Notes: a model not told the origin generated them from the letters alone. A stretch of DNA of 64,000 nt from Stigmatella erecta (GCF_900111745.1 NZ_FOIJ01000010.1:186001-250000); one strand, 5' to 3'; counted from the stretch's first letter, positions 45,828 to 54,884 are shown. Translations and numbers: made by a program.

Positions 45828-46184
45828 TCAGGACTCTTCCACGAGTTGCTTCAACCGTCCGAGTGACTCGTCCCACTGCTGGGAGAGGCGCGCCAGGCAG
45901 CGGCGCGCCTCGTCGAGCTGGCCCGGCTCGAACGCCCACAGGCTCTCGCGGCCCTGGCGCACGCTGCGCACCATGCCCGCCTCGGAGAGCACGTGCAGGT
46001 GCTTGGTGATGGCCTGACGGGTGACGCCCGCGCCGTCGGTGAGGCGCGCGATGGACAGGGGCCCCTCGGTGCTCAACCGCGCCACCAGCCCCAGCCGCGT
46101 CTCGTCCCCGAGCGCGGCGAACAGGGGCGCGGCGTGCTTCAGCCCGCCCGCCAGGGCTCCTGCGCTAGGCCGCCGGGCTGACAT
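45828..46184 (-). CDS. ArsR-family winged-helix repressor
   Basis: 118 residues with a winged helix: LFAALGDETRLGLVARLSTE, then IARLTDGAGVTRQAITKHLH (recognition helix) and a wing around VRSVRQGRESLWAFEP. No metal-binding Cys, so it is not a metal sensor. This matches the ArsR subgroup paired with SRPBCC/AHSA1 proteins. The ATG at 46184 lies 20 bases inside the end of the SRPBCC gene, so the two are coupled. It probably binds the two palindromes at 46626-46686 and represses its own operon. Confidence 0.92.
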   Translation of the reverse strand: MSARRPSAGALAGGLKHAAPLFAALGDETRLGLVARLSTEGPLSIARLTDGAGVTRQAITKHLHVLSEAGMVRSVRQGRESLWAFEPGQLDEARRCLARLSQQWDESLGRLKQLVEES

Positions 46185-46626
46185 GCCGCTCGATGTTCCC
46201 CAGCTGAATCGTCCAGCCCTCCTCGTTGCCCCGGTAGAGCTCCGCCCGGCGCGCGAGCGGAATCTCATCGAAGCCGGACTCCACCACCGTGAGCAGCGTC
46301 CCGCCCGGCGCGTCCTCGAGCGTGAACACCACCTGCGTCGTGGGCACCTCGGGCGAGGACATGCCCTGCGCCTCGGGGTGCGGGGGCGCGCGCCAGGACA
46401 GCAGCCGCTCGGGCTCCACCCGGTCGATGAGGATCTTGAACGGCAGGTGCGCGTAGTCCGGGTGCAGAATCTTCCCCTTGATGTGCGCTCCGGGCGCGAA
46501 CGTGCCCTCCAGCTTCAGCCCGAACCAGGTGCCAAACTCCCCCGCGTCCGAGATCGCCCGCCAGACGCGGGCGCGCGGTGCACGCAGCAGGATCTTCTTC
46601 TCGATGCGATCGGTACTCGGGGACAT
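46165..46626 (-). CDS. SRPBCC/AHSA1-like START-fold protein
   Basis: 153 residues. Typical Aha1 C-terminal-like pattern: IEKKILLRAPRARVWRAISD at the start, FGTWFGLKLEG, then VVFTLEDAPGGTLLTVVESG and a final long helix with GNEEGWTIQLGNI. Such proteins bind hydrophobic ligands in a cavity. ATG 46626 is preceded by GGAGG, and that ribosome site is itself inside a perfect operator palindrome. First gene of the operon with the ArsR repressor. Ligand unknown. Confidence 0.9.
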   Translation of the reverse strand: MSPSTDRIEKKILLRAPRARVWRAISDAGEFGTWFGLKLEGTFAPGAHIKGKILHPDYAHLPFKILIDRVEPERLLSWRAPPHPEAQGMSSPEVPTTQVVFTLEDAPGGTLLTVVESGFDEIPLARRAELYRGNEEGWTIQLGNIERHVSPAA

Positions 46627-46686
46627 GTGCAACCTCCAGGTTGCACATTAGGGGGATGCGATTCGAAGTGCAACCCTTGGGTTGCC
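46626..46686 (-). promoter_or_regulatory. SRPBCC-arsR promoter with two palindromic operators
   Basis: Minus strand: -35 TTGCAC (46673-46668), 17-base spacer, -10 TAATGT (46650-46645). Operator 1, TGTGCAACCT-CC-AGGTTGCACA (46626-46647), has perfect ten-base arms and covers the end of the -10, the start site and the ribosome site. Operator 2, GCAACCC-TT-GGGTTGC (46670-46685), covers the -35. Their centres are 41 bases apart, about four helical turns. Confidence 0.85.
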
Positions 46687-46700
46687 ATTCGTGAAGGCCG

Positions 46701-47114
46701 TCAGAGGACTCCCGCCAGGCGGCCCATCATCCAGACGAGGAGCAGCAACTGGGGCAGGAAGAAGGAGAAGCGCAGGAAGACCAGGACATGGGAGGTGCCC
46801 ACCAGGTGGACGAGGGTCTGGCCGATGCGCAGCGCCAGGTAGGGGCCCGCCAGCGGATCAATGAGCGCCAGCTTGCCGGTCAGCCCCGCGACGAGGACGA
46901 CGGCGGCCAGCAGGGGCAGGTTCTCCAGGCAGTTCGCGTGGGCGTGCGCCAGGCGCAGCAGGAGGTCCGGATCCTGAAAGGGCAGGTGGCGGCCCCAGGC
47001 GTTGGCCCGGCGCTTCCCGCTCAGCACCAGGGCCGAACGGTACGAGACGACGCCGAGGACCAGCAGCAGGGTCCACGCGGCGAACCCCAGCAGACTCCAC
47101 AAGGACATGCCCAT
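46701..47114 (-). CDS. MAPEG-family membrane protein
   Basis: 137 residues with four predicted membrane helices (for example SLLGFAAWTLLLVLGVVSY). The family motif is present in LLRLAHAHANCLENLPLLA, corresponding to the E-R-x-x-N-x-x-E region that binds glutathione in eukaryotic members. Bacterial MAPEG proteins are poorly characterised; glutathione transferase or peroxidase activity is possible. ATG 47114 has GGAG eight bases upstream. Divergent from the sensor kinase gene. Confidence 0.85.
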   Translation of the reverse strand: MGMSLWSLLGFAAWTLLLVLGVVSYRSALVLSGKRRANAWGRHLPFQDPDLLLRLAHAHANCLENLPLLAAVVLVAGLTGKLALIDPLAGPYLALRIGQTLVHLVGTSHVLVFLRFSFFLPQLLLLVWMMGRLAGVL

Positions 47115-47269
47115 CGCACTTCTCCGGGGACGCGCCTGGGGCGCTTTGTGTCCGGACGCTGACACAGTCAGGTGGGGAATGCACCCAGGCCGCTGCGCGC
47201 CGGCCCCGAGGCAGGGGACCATGGGGGAACCCTCTTCGTGATGATCTTCTCGACGCTGAATCCTTCCGG

Positions 47270-50260
47270 ATGCCACGGACGATGAGCCCTCCGGAACCTC
47301 CGGCCGGTCCGGGCGGCCATGGGCTCGAGGCGATCTTCCCAGGCTCCAGCGAGATGGCCGGGCGCATGCGGGCCAAGGACTGGCTGGCCACGCTGCTAGG
47401 CCCGGTCACGCAATGGCCCCAGTCGCTGCGCACGGCGGTGAGCGTGATGCTCGCCTCGCCCGAGCCCGCGCTCATCTACTGGGGCCGTGAGCTGGTGGTG
47501 CTCTACAACGACAGCGCGCGGTTCATGCTGGGCCACAAGCACCCGGATGGGCTCGGGGTGAGCTTCAAGATCGTGTTCCAGGAGAGCTGGCCGCTCCTGG
47601 GCCCTATGCTGGAGCGGGTGCTCGACACCGGCGAGCCCGTCCACAACGAGAACCTCCTCGTTCCGCTGGTGCGCTTCGGGTTCCTCGAGGACTGTTACTT
47701 CACGTTCTCCTACATCCCCACGCGGGAGGAGAGCACCGGCGTGGGCGGCGTCTTCGTCATCGTGACCGACACGACGGCGCAGGTGCTTGGCGCGCGGCGG
47801 CTGGCGCTCCTGCGGGAGCTGTCCCTGCGCGCGGCGCTCTGCGAGACGGTGGAGGCCGTCCTTCGTGCGTCAGAGGCGGTGCTGGCCCAGTCCTCGGCGG
47901 ACCTTCCCTTCAGCCTCCTGTACGCACTGCGGGGCGAGCGCGCCCAGCTCCTCTTCCGCACGGGGCTCGCGCAGGCGCCCGCAGGAGACGGCCTGGAGGC
48001 GGGCGGTGCGTGGCCGCTCGCGGAGGTGGCGCGCTCCCGGCAAGAGCAGCTCGTGGAGCACGTGCTGGGCGGGTCCTCCAGCGAGGCCCCGGTCCAGGCG
48101 CTGGTGCTGCCGCTCTCCGGCGCGTCCGAGGAAGAGGCCCGCCTGGTGCTCGTCGTCGGGCTCAACCCCCGCATCGCGCTGAACGCCGACACCCGGAGCT
48201 TCCTGCAACTGCTCGCCCGGCAGCTCGCCACGAGCATCGAGAGCACCCGCTCGCTGGAGGAGAAGACCCAGCGCGCCGCGCAGCTCGCCGAGCTCGACCG
48301 GCAGAAGACGCAGTTCTTCTCCAACGTGAGCCACGAGCTGCGCACGCCGCTGACGCTGATGCTGGGGCCGCTGGAGGATGCCCTCTCGGACACGCGCGAG
48401 CCGCTGCCCGGCGCCCAGCACCAGCGGGTGTCGCTCGTGCAGCGGGGCGCCGTCCGGCTGCTGAAGCTCGTCAACCAGCTGCTCGAGTTCACCCGGTTCG
48501 AGGCGGGGCGCGCGCAGGTCCGCTTCCACGCGGTGGACCTCTCGCGGCTCACCCTGGAGCTGGTGGGGCACTTCGAGTCCGCCGCGCGCCGGGCGGGCCT
48601 CACGCTGTCCCTGGACTGCCCGCCGCTGGGCGAGCCGGTCTGGGTGGACCGCGAGGCGTGGGAGCGCATCGTCTTCAACCTGCTGTCCAACGCCTTCAAG
48701 TTCACCTTCGAGGGTGGCCTCACGGTGAGCCTGCGGCGGGAGGGCGAGGCGGCCGTGCTTCGCGTCCGGGACACCGGGACGGGCATGCCCCCGGAGGCGC
48801 TGCCGCGCCTGTTCCAGCGCTTCTACCGGGTGGAGGGCGCGCAGGGCCGCAGCTTCGAGGGCAGCGGCATCGGCCTGTCCCTGGTGCAGGAGCTGGTGAA
48901 GCTGCACGGCGGCGAGGTGGGCGTGTGGAGCCGCCCCGGCGAGGGCAGCGAGTTCACGGTGCGCCTGCCACGAGGCTCCGGCCACCTGCCCGCGGACCGG
49001 CTCTCGCACGAGGCCAGCCCGGGGCAGGGCAATGCCTTCCTGCGCGACAGCTCCGTGCAGGAAGTGGAGAGCTGGATTCCTCGCGTGCCCGAGGCCGCCT
49101 CGCCGTCCCTGCCCGAGGCGGCCCCGCCGGTGGCGGGTGCACGGGGACCGGCGGGGCCGGGGGGCCGGGTCCTCATCGTGGACGACAACGCGGACCTGCG
49201 CGCGTACCTCACCAGCGTGCTGTCGCCCCACTTCGAGGTGGAGACGGCCGGGGATGGGCAGGAGGCGCTGGAGGCCCTGCGCCGGCACGCGCCGGACGTG
49301 GTGGTGAGCGATGTGATGATGCCGAGGCTCGGCGGCTTCGGGCTCCTGCGGGCCATCCGGGAGGACCCGGGGCTGCGCGCCACGCCGCTCATCCTGCTGT
49401 CGGCGCGGGCGGGAGAGGAGGCCAGCGTGGAGGGGCTGGAGGCGGGCGCGGATGACTACCTCGTCAAGCCCTTCAGCGGCCGGGAGCTGCTGGCGCGGGT
49501 GCAGACCCAGCTCTCCATGTCCCGGATGCGCGCCGAGGCCGCGCTCCAGTGGGGCCGGGAGCTGGCGCTCAAGGAGGCGGTGCAGGCCCGGGACGACTTC
49601 CTCTCCGTGGCGAGCCACGAGCTGAAGACGCCGCTCACGGGGCTGAAGCTGCACCTGGAGATGCTGGAGCGGATGCTGCCGGGGGCCCTGCGCGCGAAGG
49701 CCGCGGAGCGGTTCGCGAGCGCCCGGAGGCAGGCCCAGCGCATGGGCGCGCTGGTGGAGTCGCTGCTGGATGTGTCCCAGGTGGCGTCCGGACGGCTCCA
49801 GCTTCACCGCGAGCGCACGGATGTGATGGCGCTGGTGGCGGACTGCCTCGCGCAGAGCCAGGAGGCGCTCCTGCAGGCGGGCTGCACCGTCACGTTCGAG
49901 GCCCGGGCGCCGCTGTTCGCGGAGGTGGATCCGGTGCGCCTGGAGCAGCTCGTGCGCCACCTGCTGTCCAACGCGGCCAAGTACGGCGCGGGGAAGCCGG
50001 TGGAGGTGCACCTCGGCGAGGTGGGCGCGCAGCTGCGGCTCGGGGTGGTGGACCACGGCATGGGCGTGAAGCCGGAGGACCGCGAGCGCATCTTCGGGCG
50101 CTTCGAGCGGGCCGTCTCCGTGCGCCGCTTCGGGGGCTTCGGGCTCGGGCTGTGGGTGTCGCGCCAGGTGGTGGAGGCGCACGGGGGCAGCATCGAGGTG
50201 ACGGACACGCCCGGCGGCGGGGCCACCTTCACGGTCCTGCTGCCCCGCCAGGCGCGGTGA
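47270..50260 (+). CDS. hybrid sensor kinase with two histidine kinase modules flanking a receiver
   Basis: 996 residues. PAS-like domain (about 25-170), GAF-like domain (about 180-330), first kinase module with FFSNVSHELRTPLTLMLGP and ATP-lid GSGIGLSLVQELVKLHGG. A receiver follows (about 640-760; VLIVDDNADLR, VVSDVMMPRLGG, LVKPFSG). The second kinase module has FLSVASHELKTPLTGLKLH and FGLGLWVSRQVVEAHGG. No membrane helix. Order kinase-receiver-kinase implies an internal relay, the first module phosphorylating the receiver that gates the second. ATG 47282 is an alternative start. Output partner unknown. Confidence 0.93.
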   Translation: MPRTMSPPEPPAGPGGHGLEAIFPGSSEMAGRMRAKDWLATLLGPVTQWPQSLRTAVSVMLASPEPALIYWGRELVVLYNDSARFMLGHKHPDGLGVSFKIVFQESWPLLGPMLERVLDTGEPVHNENLLVPLVRFGFLEDCYFTFSYIPTREESTGVGGVFVIVTDTTAQVLGARRLALLRELSLRAALCETVEAVLRASEAVLAQSSADLPFSLLYALRGERAQLLFRTGLAQAPAGDGLEAGGAWPLAEVARSRQEQLVEHVLGGSSSEAPVQALVLPLSGASEEEARLVLVVGLNPRIALNADTRSFLQLLARQLATSIESTRSLEEKTQRAAQLAELDRQKTQFFSNVSHELRTPLTLMLGPLEDALSDTREPLPGAQHQRVSLVQRGAVRLLKLVNQLLEFTRFEAGRAQVRFHAVDLSRLTLELVGHFESAARRAGLTLSLDCPPLGEPVWVDREAWERIVFNLLSNAFKFTFEGGLTVSLRREGEAAVLRVRDTGTGMPPEALPRLFQRFYRVEGAQGRSFEGSGIGLSLVQELVKLHGGEVGVWSRPGEGSEFTVRLPRGSGHLPADRLSHEASPGQGNAFLRDSSVQEVESWIPRVPEAASPSLPEAAPPVAGARGPAGPGGRVLIVDDNADLRAYLTSVLSPHFEVETAGDGQEALEALRRHAPDVVVSDVMMPRLGGFGLLRAIREDPGLRATPLILLSARAGEEASVEGLEAGADDYLVKPFSGRELLARVQTQLSMSRMRAEAALQWGRELALKEAVQARDDFLSVASHELKTPLTGLKLHLEMLERMLPGALRAKAAERFASARRQAQRMGALVESLLDVSQVASGRLQLHRERTDVMALVADCLAQSQEALLQAGCTVTFEARAPLFAEVDPVRLEQLVRHLLSNAAKYGAGKPVEVHLGEVGAQLRLGVVDHGMGVKPEDRERIFGRFERAVSVRRFGGFGLGLWVSRQVVEAHGGSIEVTDTPGGGATFTVLLPRQAR

Positions 50261-50267
50261 GCGGCCG

Positions 50268-50921
50268 TCAGGCCTGAAGGGCTTGGAGGGCCTGTGCCAC
50301 GTCCGGGAGGCGGGCGTGCACCTGGAGGGCGCCCGCCTGCTTCAAGGTCTCGGCATGGCCGGGCCAGGTGTGCCCGCCGCCCGTGAAGCCAATCACCCGC
50401 ATGCCGGCCGCGACCGCGCCGGACACGCCGTGCGCGGAGTCCTCGACGACGAGGGTCTTCGCGGGGCTGACGCCGAACGCCTTCGCCGCGTGCAGGTAGA
50501 CATCCGGCGCGGGCTTGGAGCGGCCCACCTCGGGGGCGGAGAAGATGTGCGGGGCGAGGCGCTCCCAGAGCCCGGTGGCCGTCAGGCTGAGCTGGAGCCG
50601 CGCGCTGCTCGAGTTCGAGCAGACGCAGCGCGGGCCGGTGAGCTGATCCAGCATCGCGTGGACGCCCGCGATGGGCTTCACGCCCTCCATCCGGCGGTCG
50701 AGCTCCACGAGCGTGCGCTGCCGGTAGTCCTCGGGCAGGGGCCGGCCCAGCTGCTGGGCGAGCAGGGTGGAGATCTGCTCGTGGGTGAGGCCGGTGAAGC
50801 GGGTGATGACCTCCTCCTGGGTGATGGCCAGGCCCATCTCCGTCAGCAAGTCGGCATGGACGCCCGCAGCGAGGATCTCCGAGTCGATCAGCACACCGTC
50901 ACAATCAAAGATGATGAGCAC
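50268..50921 (-). CDS. HAD-family phosphatase (phosphoglycolate phosphatase/beta-PGM-like)
   Basis: 217 residues with all HAD motifs: nucleophile FDCDGVLIDS, motif II Ser in VCSNSSSA, motif III Lys in GRSKPAPDVY, and motif IV VVEDSAHGV. The helical cap between motifs I and II is of the C1 type found in phosphoglycolate phosphatase, beta-phosphoglucomutase and sugar-phosphate phosphatases such as YieH. The cap sequence does not settle the substrate. Convergent with the kinase gene, seven bases apart. Confidence 0.93.
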   Translation of the reverse strand: MLIIFDCDGVLIDSEILAAGVHADLLTEMGLAITQEEVITRFTGLTHEQISTLLAQQLGRPLPEDYRQRTLVELDRRMEGVKPIAGVHAMLDQLTGPRCVCSNSSSARLQLSLTATGLWERLAPHIFSAPEVGRSKPAPDVYLHAAKAFGVSPAKTLVVEDSAHGVSGAVAAGMRVIGFTGGGHTWPGHAETLKQAGALQVHARLPDVAQALQALQA

Positions 50922-51090
50922 GAGGCTCCTTTCGAGGGCGGGACTCTAGCCGAAGCCGGCATGCGTCCAGTGCCGCACCGGGGGCTCTCCCCCCGGGACA
51001 GTTCTGCCGCCCAGAAGATGCGGGTAGAGGAAACGGGAGGCTCTCCGCGCGTGAGCCGGCCGGTGAACCTGTCCGGCCAGGAGGCGGGGC

Positions 51091-52206
51091 ATGACAAGCC
51101 GTGTACGGGGCGGGCTGCTGGGCGTCTGTCTGGGCATGGGGGTGGTGGCCGGCTGCGGCCCGTCCTCCGGCCCCCCCGCTGCCACGGGGGCGTGGCACGC
51201 GGCCCTGGGGCCAGGCGAGTCCCCCGAGGCCCCGGGGAGCGTGCCGGTGCAGGTGCCCCATTTGCGCGGCGGGGTGGCCGTGGCGGCGGGCTACGCCCAC
51301 GCGCTGGCGGTGCTGAAGGACACGACGGTGTGGGCCTGGGGCGGCAACGCGGAGGGCCAGCTCGGCGATGGCACCCACCTTCCCCACGCCGAGCCCGTGC
51401 AGGTGCCGGGGCTGAGCGGGGTGGGGGCGGTGGCGGCCGGAGGGCTGCACTCGCTGGCGGTGCGCGCGGACGGCACCGTGTGGGCCTGGGGCAACAACCA
51501 GCACGGCCGGCTCGGGGATGGCTCGCTCACCCCTCGCGCCACGCCGGTGCGGGTGCGCGAGCTGAGCGGCGCGGTGGCCGTGGCGGCGGGCTCCGCCCAC
51601 TCGCTGGCCTTACGCGCGGACGGCACCGTGTGGGCCTGGGGCTTCAACGCGTTTGGCCAGCTCGGCGACGGCACGCTGAGCAACCGCGCCACGCCGGTGC
51701 GCGTGCAGGGCCTGCGGGACGTGGTGGCGGTGGCGGCCGGAGGGCTGCACTCGCTGGCGCTGCGCGCGGACGGCACCGTCTGGGTGTGGGGCTATGACGC
51801 CTCTCGCCAGGGCGCCACCGGGCGGCCTTCCGTGCCGGAGCGGGTGCCGGGACTGAGCGAGGCCGTGGCGGTGGGGGCAGGGCTGTGGCTGTCCCGGGTG
51901 GTGCGCGCGGATGGCACCGTGTGGACATTGGGCGCGGGCCCCCGGCCGGTGCCCGTGCCCGGGCTGGGCCAGGTGGTGGCCGTGGCCGGCGGGGGCCTCC
52001 ACGCGTTGGCGGTGCGCGCGAACGGCACCGTCTGGGCCTGGGAGGATGGCGGCGAAGAGGCCGGGCTGCCGGTGCCGGGGCTGGACCGGGTGGTGACGGT
52101 GGCGGAGGGCATTGACCATGCGCTGGCGGTGCGCCGGGACGGCACCGTCTGGGCCTGGACCCCCCCCGCGGGGATGGCGCCCCCCGGGGGCTTGCCCCTT
52201 CCCTGA
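51091..52206 (+). CDS. RCC1-repeat lipoprotein
   Basis: 371 residues. Lipoprotein signal peptide (GGLLGVCLGMGVVAGC, lipobox VAGC), a short linker, then about seven RCC1-type repeats with GGLHSLAVRADGTVWAWG and NNQHGRLGDGS units, closing into a beta-propeller. Repeats degrade toward the C-terminus (WGYDASRQGATG, TLGAGPRP). ATG 51091 has GGAGG about seven bases upstream. Such secreted RCC1 proteins are numerous in myxobacteria; a binding or scaffold role on the cell surface is likely, not guanine-nucleotide exchange. Confidence 0.9.
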   Translation: MTSRVRGGLLGVCLGMGVVAGCGPSSGPPAATGAWHAALGPGESPEAPGSVPVQVPHLRGGVAVAAGYAHALAVLKDTTVWAWGGNAEGQLGDGTHLPHAEPVQVPGLSGVGAVAAGGLHSLAVRADGTVWAWGNNQHGRLGDGSLTPRATPVRVRELSGAVAVAAGSAHSLALRADGTVWAWGFNAFGQLGDGTLSNRATPVRVQGLRDVVAVAAGGLHSLALRADGTVWVWGYDASRQGATGRPSVPERVPGLSEAVAVGAGLWLSRVVRADGTVWTLGAGPRPVPVPGLGQVVAVAGGGLHALAVRANGTVWAWEDGGEEAGLPVPGLDRVVTVAEGIDHALAVRRDGTVWAWTPPAGMAPPGGLPLP

Positions 52207-52239
52207 GGCCGGAGACGGGCCCCGGCCCCGGGGCGCGGG

Positions 52240-54138
52240 CTACTGCTCCTTCGCGTTCGCGAAGTCCTCTTGCAGGACCTTGGGCAGCCGGGACATGACG
52301 TCGATGGGCTTCAGGGGCGGCAGCAGCAGCAGCTCCTGCATGGACTTGTCCCCCACGACGAAGCCGCTGGCGAACAGGGTGCGCTCCTGGGCCCCCACCC
52401 CGCGCAGCTCGTAGGGCGTTCCCAGGGCGAGGTTGAACACCCGCTTGCCCTGGACCGGCACGCGCTTCACCGACTTGAGCATGGCGGCGCCCTTGTCGGT
52501 GAGCACCTGGTCGCGGACCTTCAGGGCCTTGGCCGCCACCACCCTGCCGTCGGCTTTGAGGATGGGGTGCATCTGCGTCAGGGTGACGGAGTGGCCCGCC
52601 GTGTCCTGCAACTGCACGAGGTCCTGGGTCTCGTTGCCGCGAATCACGTCGGTGACGGTGAGGATCAACCCCATCCGGTTGGCCAGGACCTTGTCGCCGG
52701 CCTCAACCTGCTCCACGGGGAGGACCCGGCCGTTGGCGAGCTGGATGCGGGTGCCCTCGGCCATGCAGCTGTTCTGGAAGAGGAGCCGCTGGGCGGTGGC
52801 GGAGCGCTCATCGAGGGCCTGGGACCGGTAGAACGGCTCGAGGGTGTGGGAGCCATCGGGCTGCGCGCACCGGGCCATGCCGCGGACGGTGAAGGTGAAG
52901 TGCACCGGCTGCTGGAGGATGCGGGCGGTGGAGCACTCCGGGGCGCTCTGGCCCTGGAGGTTGGAGGAGACCTCCGCCAGGTGGTTGAACACGGCGGTGT
53001 GCTGGCCCACGGGCAGCAGCCGCGTGAGGTCGCCGGTGCTCGCGCACGAGTCGCCCGTGGGGGAGTGGAGCCGCACCTGGGCATGGGTGTAGTGGTCCAC
53101 GGTGCACGGCTGGCCGTTCACGCGGCCGGCCTGGATTTCCACGCGCAGGGGCACATAGGGGCGCGTGGCCTCGAACGGGCGGGAGAACTCCCAGAGGTCG
53201 CTCGGGTTCAGCTCGCCGGGGGCCTCGGTGCGGGAGGCGGCCACGCCCTGGGGAACGGGCGGGGAGGCCTGGAGGAGGCCCTGGTCGTAGCCGGCCACCG
53301 CGTAGTCACAGTCCGCGCCGCCGCGAAGCTGGCACATCCAGATGTCGGCCCGCGTGTTGTCCGGGACGGTCTCGCGGGGGTGGAGGAGCGTGACGCCGCG
53401 CTCCTCCTTCAGGGCCAGGGACGTCTTCTCCACCGTATAGGAGATGAACTCCCGGCCCGTGGCCTCATCCATCGCGAGGGCCAGGGACTCCAGGCGCAGC
53501 AGCCGGCCCGGGGCCACGTCCACGGAGGCCACGGTGCCCACGCCGGTGAAGCCGGTGCCGCCGCCGTACTCCTCGCCGGCCTGGGAGGCCACCACGCGGC
53601 CCTCGGTGTCCTCGCGGTTGATGTCGTGGACGAGCAGATCGGCATAGACGTAGGCGGCACCGCCCTGGCAGCTCACCCGGACATAGGGCTCATACGTGAG
53701 GGAGGCGCCGGTGCTGGAGTCGGCCGGGGGCTTCACGACCAGGTAGTGGTCGCACCAGGCGGAGCCGTTCGTGACGGTGACCGCCGGGGCGGCCTGCCGG
53801 GCGCGGCGCAGGGCATGCGCGCGGAACTGGGACAACTTGTGGAAAAGTCCGGGAGCGTTCCGGGCAGTCTTGCCCGCGGCCTGGAGCCGGCCCAGGACGA
53901 AGGCGTGCTGCGCATCGTCGGAGAGATCCAGGCCGATGCTGAGCCGGTCCGCATGCTGGAGGCGCCGCGCGTCATACAGGGCATTCATCCGCCGGGACTG
54001 CTCCACCAACTGGGGGTGAGGCACCCGCTCCGCGGGGGGCCGCAGCGGGCCGCTCCACCCCGCGGTGAGCAAGAGCACCCCCATCATCTGGGACGTCCGG
54101 ACGAGCGGCCCCCACGGGTTCAACGAACCGATTCTCAT
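52240..54138 (-). CDS. secreted protein with C-terminal Hint (hedgehog/intein) domain
   Basis: 632 residues. Hydrophobic N-terminus (MMGVLLLTAGWSG) suggests export. A large domain of about 400 residues of unknown type with several Cys follows. The Hint domain starts at about residue 455 (NSCMAEGTRIQLANG: Cys+1 with the A/B block), has block B THP-type LTQMHPILKADG (about 521), and the terminal block LFASGFVVGDKSM (about 592), where an intein would have HN plus a nucleophile. N-S acyl shift and N-terminal cleavage are thus possible, but full splicing is not. It may cleave itself to release the upstream domain. Confidence 0.82.
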   Translation of the reverse strand: MRIGSLNPWGPLVRTSQMMGVLLLTAGWSGPLRPPAERVPHPQLVEQSRRMNALYDARRLQHADRLSIGLDLSDDAQHAFVLGRLQAAGKTARNAPGLFHKLSQFRAHALRRARQAAPAVTVTNGSAWCDHYLVVKPPADSSTGASLTYEPYVRVSCQGGAAYVYADLLVHDINREDTEGRVVASQAGEEYGGGTGFTGVGTVASVDVAPGRLLRLESLALAMDEATGREFISYTVEKTSLALKEERGVTLLHPRETVPDNTRADIWMCQLRGGADCDYAVAGYDQGLLQASPPVPQGVAASRTEAPGELNPSDLWEFSRPFEATRPYVPLRVEIQAGRVNGQPCTVDHYTHAQVRLHSPTGDSCASTGDLTRLLPVGQHTAVFNHLAEVSSNLQGQSAPECSTARILQQPVHFTFTVRGMARCAQPDGSHTLEPFYRSQALDERSATAQRLLFQNSCMAEGTRIQLANGRVLPVEQVEAGDKVLANRMGLILTVTDVIRGNETQDLVQLQDTAGHSVTLTQMHPILKADGRVVAAKALKVRDQVLTDKGAAMLKSVKRVPVQGKRVFNLALGTPYELRGVGAQERTLFASGFVVGDKSMQELLLLPPLKPIDVMSRLPKVLQEDFANAKEQ

Positions 54139-54347
54139 GAACTCCCCCCATCGAGTGGCACCGTGCTCGGCACGATGCCCCGCGCCCTATAGGCCCCTTG
54201 TTGGCGGCGAACCATGTCCCGGAGGGCAGTGGCGGAAGAGTGAACACGCCCCGCCAGAGGATGTCGGGGGCCGGACGGGAAAGACGTCCACGAGTGGATG
54301 CCGTGGGGCGAGCGGCGCCTCGCGGAATAGGGGTATGGTCCTCCCCG

Positions 54348-54884
54348 ATGGCCTCCCTTTCCCCAGAGAGCGATCCGGCGGACGCGGCCACCTCCGTGTT
54401 CGGGGTGACGGTGGGCCTGCTGGCGTGGGGGATGTTCTTCGCGGCGCTGGTGTTCGCGGTGGGCTTCCTGCGGCTGCGTGAACCCTGGCCTCCCGCTGGC
54501 CTGCCGCCGCTTCCCCGGATCCTTCCGATGCTGGGCGCCGTGTTGCTGGCGGGGGCGGCCCTCCTGCTCCACCGGGGCGCACGTCAGGTGCACGCCCGGG
54601 GCGCCGTGGCAGGCGCCCTGGCGGCCCAGGTGGGGTTCCTCGCGGTGCAGGGCTTCGTCCTGAGCACCTTGTGGCGCGCGGGGCTGCGGCTGCCGGAAGG
54701 GGGCGCCTATGCCTCGGCGGTCCACGGCCTGGGCGCGCTGCACGCGGCCCATGTGGTGCCGGGAGTGGCGGGGCTCGCGCTGCGAGGCTTCCGGCGCGGG
54801 GCCGCGCTGAGGCCCTGGGCGCTCTATGGGGATTTCCTGGCGGTGACGGGGGCGATGGTCCTCGGGGCGGTGTACCTGACATGA
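54348..54884 (+). CDS. coxC: cytochrome c oxidase subunit III-like protein
   Basis: 178 residues with five predicted membrane helices. Subunit III features: GMFFAALVFAVGFLRLREPW in the first helix pair (usual form SE-x-M-x-F...Y), LRLPEGGAYASAVHG and LGALHAAHVVPGV (the conserved HG-x-H segment). It is a shortened subunit III. ATG 54348 follows a 209-base gap with nothing else recognisable; its stop overlaps the start of the cytochrome c gene as ATGA. Expected partner of the coxB/coxA products 10.6 kb upstream. Confidence 0.82.
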   Translation: MASLSPESDPADAATSVFGVTVGLLAWGMFFAALVFAVGFLRLREPWPPAGLPPLPRILPMLGAVLLAGAALLLHRGARQVHARGAVAGALAAQVGFLAVQGFVLSTLWRAGLRLPEGGAYASAVHGLGALHAAHVVPGVAGLALRGFRRGAALRPWALYGDFLAVTGAMVLGAVYLT

